DNA of 64,000 nucleotides from positions 448,019-512,018 of the forward strand of contig NZ_JAKZLB010000002.1 in the NCBI RefSeq assembly GCF_022808865.1, read 5' to 3'. The DNA is from Geothrix oryzisoli. Its GTDB lineage: Bacteria > Acidobacteriota > Holophagae > Holophagales > Holophagaceae. A program made the translations under genes and the position numbers. The notes beneath the pieces are model-generated. The model searched no databases and was not told the DNA's origin. It was given only the letters and a program-made list of their open reading frames with translations. How positions within the stretch are numbered: position 1 is the first letter of the stretch; each line of letters opens with the position of its first letter. Below, piece after piece: positions 46,214 to 52,664 of the stretch.

Positions 46214-46552
46214 ACTTTGTCCCAACCAAGAAAACACGTGATGACTGCTTTATTTCGAGGACCTGTATTTTACATGTCTTGTTTTATGTAACTTATTTAT
46301 TTAAAAATATTTATCTAATTATGGCTACACAAGAAACCATTTTTATGTCGTCACACATAACCATACATTCATGCGCGAATTGAGCATTTACACCCTTGAG
46401 GTAGCCAGAGTGGGGGATATAGTTTTGTTTCTGACGCCAGCATCAGCTTTCACCCGCGTCAGGCCCGCAATGGCAAGGCTTTCCAAAGATCACGGTCCTG
46501 TTCCTTCTGCTATTCCACCCCGGTCCAATCACGCCACCGCATGAGGCGAATC

Positions 46553-47935
46553 ATGAAGCCACGAATCCAAGTGGTCCTGCTTGCCACACTGATGTCAGCC
46601 ACGGCCTGGGGCCAGGAGGTGAGCCTGTACGGCACCACCATGGCCCAGATGTGGAAGCAGGAGACACCGGGCTTTGACAAGAGCACCTTCACCCCGGCCA
46701 CCCAGTACCTCGGCATCGATGCCACCAAGCTGGGCACCGACAACCTCTCCCTGCACCTCTTCGGCTGGGGCCGGACCGACCTGAGCGACGCCAGCAATTT
46801 CGATGGCTCGAAGTCCGGCGGCTACCTGAACTACGGCTACCTGCAGTACCGCTTCGACCAGGCCAATGCCGAGATCAAGGCGGGCCGCTTCACGACCAAC
46901 CAGGCCACCGGCTTCGAACAGGTCGATGGCGTCAGCGTCCGGACGGACCTGCGCGGCGGCTTCTCCTTCTCAGCCTTCGGCGGGAAGCCGGTCTACTACA
47001 AGACGGTGGATCCCCGGAACCAGGCGGACTACGACTTCCAGCGGGACTTCATCTTCGGCACCCGGTTCGCCTGGCGCATGCCCAAGGTCGGCGAGATCGG
47101 CGTCTCCTACCTCCAGGACGGCACCAAGGCGGCGAAGGATCTCGACATCCCCTCTCCCATCGACTACACGCGGAAGCAGCTGGGCGTGGACGTCCGGATC
47201 ACCCCCGCCACCGTCTTCGACCTCCGCGGCCGGACCGTCTTCGACGTGGCCAGCCACCCGGATCAGGCGCCCGGCGCCCCCGAGCGGTCCCGCATCGCCG
47301 AGCATGACTACACCGCCACCGTGAAGCTCGGCGAGCAGGTCACCATGACCGGCAACTATGCGGAACGGAACTTCTACGCCTTCTTCGCCGGCACGAACCT
47401 CCCGTCCCTCTTCCGCCAGGACGAGAACGACATGTTCCGCGGCTTCGGGGGAAGCATCACCTGGAACGCCCCCACGGGCGTGCAGCTGGTGGGCGACTAC
47501 CGCCACATGCACCGCGAGGCCTTCGGCGATGTGAACCGGGCCGGTGGCGAGATCCGCTGGGCCACCAGCGAGCGGACCTTCCTCGCCGGCGTCGGCGCCC
47601 ACTGGGTGAATGCCGGGAACACCAAGTTCGTCGATCCCGCGACTCCGTACCGCAGCCTGAGCCACATGGAGAGCCGCCTGTGGGCCATGGTCACCCGGGG
47701 CAAGCTCACCGCGAGCCTGGATGGCATCCTCCAGAGGTACGAGGAGAACAATCCCTACCTCGTCGGGATCCGGAACGTCTATGAGGTGGTGGGCTCGCTC
47801 GGATACCAGGCCACCACGAACGTGAAGGTGTCCGGAGATATCAGCTACGGCAGCACCCCGGTCGCGAAGCACGAGACCCGGGGGCTCCTGCGGGCCGAGT
47901 ATCGGTTCGGCTTTGCTAAGAAGGGAGGTCGCTAA
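46553..47935 (+). CDS. Outer-membrane beta-barrel protein of a porin-cytochrome locus
   Basis: 460 residues with a Sec signal (KPRIQVVLLATLMSATAWGQ) and a mature part built of alternating hydrophobic and polar strands rich in Tyr, Gly and Arg, ending AEYRFGFAKKGGR. This is the pattern of a 16- to 20-strand outer-membrane barrel. It is much shorter than MtrB-type porins (about 650-700 residues) and has no CXXC. The start at 46553 has GAGG upstream. Its stop overlaps the next gene, a pentaheme cytochrome (TAATG), so the two are made together. It may form the outer-membrane sheath of an electron conduit, or be a simple porin. Confidence 0.75.
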   Translation: MKPRIQVVLLATLMSATAWGQEVSLYGTTMAQMWKQETPGFDKSTFTPATQYLGIDATKLGTDNLSLHLFGWGRTDLSDASNFDGSKSGGYLNYGYLQYRFDQANAEIKAGRFTTNQATGFEQVDGVSVRTDLRGGFSFSAFGGKPVYYKTVDPRNQADYDFQRDFIFGTRFAWRMPKVGEIGVSYLQDGTKAAKDLDIPSPIDYTRKQLGVDVRITPATVFDLRGRTVFDVASHPDQAPGAPERSRIAEHDYTATVKLGEQVTMTGNYAERNFYAFFAGTNLPSLFRQDENDMFRGFGGSITWNAPTGVQLVGDYRHMHREAFGDVNRAGGEIRWATSERTFLAGVGAHWVNAGNTKFVDPATPYRSLSHMESRLWAMVTRGKLTASLDGILQRYEENNPYLVGIRNVYEVVGSLGYQATTNVKVSGDISYGSTPVAKHETRGLLRAEYRFGFAKKGGR

Positions 47936-48408
47936 TGGCCCGGAAGTCCATTTTCCAGATCATCGGCATCGCGCTGGGCCTTGGCGTCCTGATGGCGTGC
48001 AGTCTCATCTCGCCCGAGGCGAGCTTCGCGGCGACCCACCCCCAGGAACTGGGCGCGGGCCGGCCCATCTGCTCCGAGTGCCACAGCAACGACGTGGCCA
48101 AGGGCGCCCTCAAGCCGTACGCCTCCTTCGACCACACGCCCACCTTCGTGAAGGATCACCGCTTCCAGGCCAACCAGGACTCCAACACCTGCGCCGCCTG
48201 CCACGCCCAGTCCTTCTGCGCGGACTGCCACGGCGGCAAGGTCCCCATGAAGCCCGCCACCCGCCTCAGCGATCGGCCCGATCGGGAGTCGCCGCACCGG
48301 GGTGACTTCATGACCCAGCACCGCATCGAAGGAAAGATGGATCCGTCCAGCTGCTACGCCTGCCACGGCCGGGCCAACAACGAGAAGTGCGCGGCTTGCC
48401 ACCGGTAG
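47935..48408 (+). CDS. Periplasmic pentaheme c-type cytochrome
   Basis: 157 residues. The signal segment FQIIGIALGLGVLMACSL could be a lipoprotein signal (LMAC lipobox) or be cleaved later after SFA. Five heme sites are present: CSECH, CAACH, CADCH, CYACH and CAACH, with extra histidines nearby (HTPTFVKDHRF, TQHRIEG) suggesting bis-His ligation. It is translated from the ATG that overlaps the barrel stop. Probably takes electrons across the periplasm or fills the barrel, in the way MtrA does, though it is half the size. Confidence 0.88.
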   Translation: MARKSIFQIIGIALGLGVLMACSLISPEASFAATHPQELGAGRPICSECHSNDVAKGALKPYASFDHTPTFVKDHRFQANQDSNTCAACHAQSFCADCHGGKVPMKPATRLSDRPDRESPHRGDFMTQHRIEGKMDPSSCYACHGRANNEKCAACHR

Positions 48409-48437
48409 GAACTGAACACGTGTCCAAGGGGAACACC

Positions 48438-49094
48438 ATGAGCCGAATTAAGTTGATGGTAGGAAGCTGTTTCGCGATGGTCCTCGCGCTTCTTGCCTGG
48501 GGATGCGCCGGAACCGCCGGGAAGGGGGCTCCGTTCAATGCCACCACCGGGCAGCACCCGACGAACTGGATCCAGGTCCACTACATCGATTACGTCAAGG
48601 CGCCCGACCAGTGCCGCACCTGCCACGGATCGACCTCCGATCCCGCCGCGGCCGGCGGCATCTCCAAGGTGAGTTGCTTCAGCTGCCACACCAGCGGCGT
48701 GGACCACCCCGCGGGCTGGGCCGACGCCAGCCAGCACGGCCGCATGGGCGCCCAGGCCGTCCCGGCCAGCACCCAGCTGATCGGCGGCACGGTGGTCGAC
48801 GGCTCCGGCTTCGCCTACTGCACCAAGTGCCATGGGGCGAACTACACCGATGGCATCGCCGTGTCCTGCAAGTCCTGCCACACCAAGGCGCCGCACCCCG
48901 ACGCCCCCTGGCGCGGCGCCACCTTCACCTCGCCCAGCCACGTCAACACGAACAGCGGGAACGCTCCCGCCTGCGCCCAGTGCCACACCAACGGGGCGAA
49001 CTCCTCCCTCAAGCCCGTGACCCCGGCCCCCGCCGGAACCGCGCCTGGCTGCTTCAACAACACCCTGTGCCACGGCACGAGCTTCCCTGGTTAG
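48438..49094 (+). CDS. Lipoprotein multiheme c-type cytochrome (five CXXCH plus one CX5CH)
   Basis: 218 residues. The N-terminus is a lipoprotein signal, LALLAWGCAGTAGK, with Cys at about residue 24. Canonical heme sites are CRTCH, CFSCH, CTKCH, CKSCH and CAQCH. The C-terminus has GCFNNTLCHG, a C-x5-C-H motif that could bind a sixth heme non-canonically. The start at 48438 has AAGGGG upstream. It lies 29 bases after the pentaheme gene and 85 bases before the first decaheme gene, so all four are probably one transcript. Confidence 0.87.
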   Translation: MSRIKLMVGSCFAMVLALLAWGCAGTAGKGAPFNATTGQHPTNWIQVHYIDYVKAPDQCRTCHGSTSDPAAAGGISKVSCFSCHTSGVDHPAGWADASQHGRMGAQAVPASTQLIGGTVVDGSGFAYCTKCHGANYTDGIAVSCKSCHTKAPHPDAPWRGATFTSPSHVNTNSGNAPACAQCHTNGANSSLKPVTPAPAGTAPGCFNNTLCHGTSFPG

Positions 49095-49179
49095 GAGGTG
49101 CCCATCCGGTCCATCAGCCTGACGTCTTCCCCCACCGCCCACTCAACAGCAGTTTGACTCCCCTTAAGGAGAATGAAGC

Positions 49180-51840
49180 ATGCAACACCGACCTCTGAAA
49201 CAGCTCTGCGGCCTCATCGCCACCGCAGCCGTCGCCCTGGTGCTGATCGGCTGTAACGGCAAGACGGGCCCCGCCGGTGCGAACGGCACCAACGGTACCA
49301 ACGGTACCAATGGCACCAACGGCACCAACGGTACCAACGCGGTCATCACTGTGAACGCTGCCCAGCTCACCCCCGACCAGTGGGGCCAGATGAGCCTGAA
49401 CGGCACCGTGACCAGCGTGACCATGGGCACCAAGCCCGTCGTCAACTTCACCGTCACCGACAGCAAGGGAACCCCCGTCAGCGGCCTTGGCTTCACCACC
49501 AAGACCTCGACCAACATCGTCCCCAGCTACCCCAACTTCGCCTTCAGCATCGCGAAGCTGGTGCCCGCCGGCACCGATGGCAGCCCCAGCAAGTGGGTGA
49601 ACTACATCGTCACCACGATGCCCAGCACCACCACCGCCGCGGCGCCCTCCAAGCCCAGCACCGACAACACGGGCACCCTGGTCGACAACGGCGACGGCTC
49701 CTACAAGTACACCTTCTACCGTGACATCACGGCGGCCCAGGCCTTCCTGGATGGCTACACCTACACGGGCAACAACCTCCGCGCCGACCTCGGCGACGTG
49801 AGCTACCAGCCCACCTTGACCCACCGCGTCAGCATCCAGATCGGCGGCAACGCCCGCGGCACCAGCACCAACACGCCCGACGGCTCCAACACCGGCATCA
49901 CCGGCGTGCCCATCCTGAACCCCGCCAACATCACCTACGATTTCGTCCCTGCCACCGGTGCCGCTCCGGCCGCCACGGCGCAGCGCAACATCGTGGACAT
50001 GACGTCCTGCAACACCTGCCACACCCGCCTGGTGGTCCACGGCGGCAACCGTGTCGATCCCCGCTACTGCGTGGTCTGCCACACCGACCAGCGCAAGTAC
50101 GGCAACCCCGAAGCCACCACCACGGCCACGGGCTACACCGGCAACACCTACAAGATCAACGGCCTGGGCGTCGCCGACTTCCCGGCCTTCATCCACCGCC
50201 TCCACGCGGGTGAGTTCCTCCAGAAGACCGGCTACCTCTACGCCGGGATCGCCTTCAACGAGACCACCTACCCGCAGGACCTGCGCAACTGCAGCAAGTG
50301 CCACACCGCTTCCATCGCCGCCACCCCCCAGGGTGATGCCTGGAAGACCAACCCCAGCCGCATGGCCTGTGGCGCCTGCCACGACGGCATCGACTGGGTG
50401 GCCGGCACCAACCACGCTGGCGGCCCCCAGACCAGCGACCTGAACTGCACCGGCTGCCACGGCGCCTCGCAGATGCAGGTCATCCACACCCCGATGCTCG
50501 CGCCCAACCCGGGCTACGTCGCCGGCAGCCACACCAACGGCTCCTACATCGCCGACTACAAGAGCATCCTGCCCGCCGGCGCCCACCAGATCACCTATGA
50601 TCTGAAGAGCGTCACCCTGACCGCGACCGGCCAGCCGGTCCTCACCTTCCGCTTCCTGCAGGACGGCACCGCGGTGGCCTTCAACGCCGCCCCCGCCGCC
50701 GCCGACGCCACCGCCGAGCTGATGCCCGGCTACATCGGCAGCCCCAACGCCTATGTCGCCTTCGGCGTACTCCAGGACGGCATTGCCGCTCCCGCCGACT
50801 GGAACGCCACCCTCAGCGCCACCATCCGGAACGTCTGGAACAAGACCGTCACGTCCGCGACCATGACCGGCCCCGACGCGAACGGCTACTACGCCCTGAC
50901 CTTCGCGGCCTCCGTCCCGGCAGGCGCCACCCAGATCACGGCTGGCATCGGCTACAACTACAGCTACGGCAATCCTCCGCTCACCCAGATCGACCTGCCC
51001 GCCTTCCCGTACTCCGGGGGCATCACCGGCACCGGCGGTCTGAGCGTGCCCGCGCCCAACGTGGCCAAGCTCGTCAGCGGCACCCTGCCCACCGGCTTCG
51101 CGGCCCAGACGGCCCGCCGCTCCATCGTCAGCAATCAGAAGTGCAACGACTGCCACGCCGTCCTTGGCGTGTTCACCGACAAGACCTACCACGCCGGTGA
51201 GCGCAACGACGCCCCGACCTGCACCTTCTGCCACAACGTCAACCGCGTCAACAGCGGCTGGGGCGTGAACATCAAGGATGCGATCCACTCCATCCACGCC
51301 GCCGACAAGCGGGTGAACAAGTTCTCGTGGGAAGTCTCCGCGGGCGACACCTACTGGAATGTCACCTACCCGGCCATCCTGAACAACTGCGAAGCCTGCC
51401 ACGTGCCCGGCTCGTACGACTTCAGCAACAGCACCAACGCGGCCGCCATTCCCAACCTGCTTTGGACCACCGTCGCCACCGGCACGACCCCGACCCCCGT
51501 CAATGCCATCGTGACGGGCAACGAGACCGTTCCCGGCGTCTACTGGTCGCCCTTCACGGCCGCCTACGGTTCCGCTTACGCCTTCGGCAGCGGCTTCGGC
51601 TACAACGGCACGACCCAGGCGATCACCCAGGCCGCTTCCACCACCCTGGTGAACAGCCCGATCACCTCTGCCTGCTCCAACTGCCACGACACCCCGGCTG
51701 CCATCGCCCACTTCAAGGGCAACGGCGGTGCGTTCTACGAGGCTCGCGCCACCGCGCTCCTCAAGGTCGAGCAGTGCATGGTCTGCCACGGCTCCGGCCG
51801 CACGGCTGACATCAAGGCCGTCCACATGAACTTCAAGTAA
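49180..51840 (+). CDS. OmcA/MtrC-family decaheme outer-membrane cytochrome, paralogue 1
   Basis: 886 residues. A lipoprotein signal (ALVLIGC) is followed by GKT-GPA-GAN and six GTN triplets, a collagen-like Gly-x-y segment. Ten CXXCH sites follow in two clusters of five: CNTCH, CVVCH, CSKCH, CGACH, CTGCH, then CNDCH, CTFCH, CEACH, CSNCH and CMVCH. Beta-rich domains before each cluster fit the OmcA/MtrC fold. Predicted cell-surface reductase of metals or other extracellular acceptors. ATG has AAGGAG upstream. Its N-terminal half is closest to paralogue 3 and its C-terminal half to paralogue 2. Confidence 0.92.
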   Translation: MQHRPLKQLCGLIATAAVALVLIGCNGKTGPAGANGTNGTNGTNGTNGTNGTNAVITVNAAQLTPDQWGQMSLNGTVTSVTMGTKPVVNFTVTDSKGTPVSGLGFTTKTSTNIVPSYPNFAFSIAKLVPAGTDGSPSKWVNYIVTTMPSTTTAAAPSKPSTDNTGTLVDNGDGSYKYTFYRDITAAQAFLDGYTYTGNNLRADLGDVSYQPTLTHRVSIQIGGNARGTSTNTPDGSNTGITGVPILNPANITYDFVPATGAAPAATAQRNIVDMTSCNTCHTRLVVHGGNRVDPRYCVVCHTDQRKYGNPEATTTATGYTGNTYKINGLGVADFPAFIHRLHAGEFLQKTGYLYAGIAFNETTYPQDLRNCSKCHTASIAATPQGDAWKTNPSRMACGACHDGIDWVAGTNHAGGPQTSDLNCTGCHGASQMQVIHTPMLAPNPGYVAGSHTNGSYIADYKSILPAGAHQITYDLKSVTLTATGQPVLTFRFLQDGTAVAFNAAPAAADATAELMPGYIGSPNAYVAFGVLQDGIAAPADWNATLSATIRNVWNKTVTSATMTGPDANGYYALTFAASVPAGATQITAGIGYNYSYGNPPLTQIDLPAFPYSGGITGTGGLSVPAPNVAKLVSGTLPTGFAAQTARRSIVSNQKCNDCHAVLGVFTDKTYHAGERNDAPTCTFCHNVNRVNSGWGVNIKDAIHSIHAADKRVNKFSWEVSAGDTYWNVTYPAILNNCEACHVPGSYDFSNSTNAAAIPNLLWTTVATGTTPTPVNAIVTGNETVPGVYWSPFTAAYGSAYAFGSGFGYNGTTQAITQAASTTLVNSPITSACSNCHDTPAAIAHFKGNGGAFYEARATALLKVEQCMVCHGSGRTADIKAVHMNFK
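49282..49335 (+). repeat. Six 9-bp units encoding Asn-Gly-Thr (collagen-like stalk, paralogue 1)
   Basis: Units of AAYGGYACC in frame, directly after the lipid-modified Cys region. The unit number is the same in all three decaheme genes although the synonymous bases differ. Confidence 0.9.
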
Positions 51841-51847
51841 TGTCCCC

Positions 51848-51877
51848 CGCCAGGGCGCGGTTCGCCGCGCCCTGGCG
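51848..51877 (+). terminator. First hairpin after decaheme paralogue 1
   Basis: A 13-bp perfect stem, CGCCAGGGCGCGG and its complement around TTCG, lies seven bases after the stop. It has no U-run and may protect or punctuate the mRNA. A near-identical hairpin follows paralogue 2. Confidence 0.6.
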
Positions 51878-51896
51878 ACCAGCAACCGCCACGACC

Positions 51897-51936
51897 GAGA
51901 GGACCCGGATGCCTTCCAGCGCCGGGTCCTCTTTCT
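51897..51936 (+). terminator. Rho-independent terminator after decaheme paralogue 1
   Basis: AGAGGACCCGG pairs with CCGGGTCCTCT around a 13-base loop, then TTTC. The same loop sequence recurs after paralogue 2. Confidence 0.7.
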
Positions 51937-52017
51937 GATGCACCCACCAGGACATGGGCCGATTGACAATCCAGCCGCCCCGGCCGGAAAATCGGCGGTC
52001 CGCCTCATGAGGTCCCC

Positions 52018-52416
52018 ATGAAGAACCCCCTGATGAACCTTGCACTGGCCGCTTCCACCCTCCTGGCCCCGGCGTTCCCGGCCCGGGCCCAGGAAGAGGC
52101 CGCGGCGCCCCGGAAGGCCGAGTCCCAGGCCGCCAAGGCCGCCAAGGCCAAGAGCGGGGCCGCCAAGGTCAAAGAGCGGGCCAAGGCGAAGGCCGCGGCC
52201 GACGCCAAGGCCGTCGATATCAACAGCGCCACCAAGGAGCAGTTGAAGAAGCTGCCGGGCATCACGGACGCCTACGCCGACAAGATCATCGCCGGCCGTC
52301 CCTACCTCTCCAAGGCCTTCCTGGTGACGAAGAACATCCTGCCCAACGACCTCTTCCAGACCCTGCGGAAGCAGATCGTGGCCCGGCAGCCCGCGCCGAA
52401 ACCCCAGGCCCGGTAG
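52018..52416 (+). CDS. Exported helix-hairpin-helix (ComEA-like) protein
   Basis: 132 residues with a Sec signal (ALAASTLLAPAFPARAQ), then a Lys/Ala-rich low-complexity linker (about 30-65), then a helix-hairpin-helix domain: VDINSATKEQLKKLPGITDAYADKII in two stretches. This matches the ComEA family, which binds DNA at the cell surface or periplasm. It lies alone between two decaheme genes, with terminators on both sides, so a role in electron transfer is not implied. DNA uptake or nucleoid-external DNA binding are possibilities. Confidence 0.8.
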   Translation: MKNPLMNLALAASTLLAPAFPARAQEEAAAPRKAESQAAKAAKAKSGAAKVKERAKAKAAADAKAVDINSATKEQLKKLPGITDAYADKIIAGRPYLSKAFLVTKNILPNDLFQTLRKQIVARQPAPKPQAR

Positions 52417-52435
52417 AAGACCACCGCACCCTCGC

Positions 52436-52465
52436 AGAAGCCCCCGGGAACGGGGGCTTCTGTTG
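52436..52465 (+). terminator. Rho-independent terminator after the helix-hairpin-helix gene
   Basis: An 11-bp perfect stem AGAAGCCCCCG / CGGGGGCTTCT with loop GGAA, followed by a T-containing tail. Confidence 0.75.
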
Positions 52466-52505
52466 TACGGACGCCAAGGTCCTTTGTGTTGAAGGCTTTC
52501 CGGAA

Positions 52506-52570
52506 TGTCACGGGTTCCGTGACACAGGTCACAAGGGCGGTTGACTCGTTAGATTACCGGAAGATCATCA
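52506..52570 (+). promoter_or_regulatory. Repeated promoter module, copy A (decaheme paralogue 2)
   Basis: CRP-type box CGTGA-CACAGG-TCACA at 52518-52533, then seven bases, then TTGACT at 52541 and ATTACCGG, ATCATCATTG downstream. A second dyad, TGTCACGG-GTT-CCGTGACA (52506-52524), overlaps the box here only. Leads into decaheme paralogue 2 with a leader of about 95 bases. Confidence 0.75.
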
Positions 52571-52664
52571 TTGGCGAAATCATGCGGAGGCCGTGCTCCT
52601 TGAAGGTCGATGCTTCCTTATCGCCTGAAGGCCGGCAGTCCAAGTCCCCAAAGGAGGATGAACC

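Larger units (their letters stand above)
46014..46552. other. AT-rich divergent intergenic region between iorA and the cytochrome locus
   Basis: 539 bases without a supportable gene. Bases 46220-46400 are far richer in A+T than the rest of the window, with stretches such as TTATTTAAAAATATTTATC that could hold promoters or an UP element. Two CRP-type near-matches (46060, 46198) and one terminator-like hairpin (46177-46197) lie on the iorA side. An 86-codon open frame across it has no family resemblance and is not called. Confidence 0.6.

Noticed and set aside
46123-46383. 86-codon open frame in the iorA-barrel gap
   Set aside because: Crosses the terminator-like hairpin and a low-GC promoter-like block, has no Shine-Dalgarno and no family resemblance; more likely non-coding.
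49282-49335. Tandem 9-bp units considered as a CRISPR or minisatellite array
   Set aside because: Units are contiguous, in frame, without spacers, and encode the conserved stalk in all three paralogues.
49114-52008. Long minus-strand frame opposite decaheme paralogue 1 (similar ones oppose paralogues 2 and 3)
   Set aside because: Antisense of strongly biased, repetitive codons; Val/Gly/Ala/Asp-rich with no signature. They are shared by the three genes only because the coding strands are paralogous.
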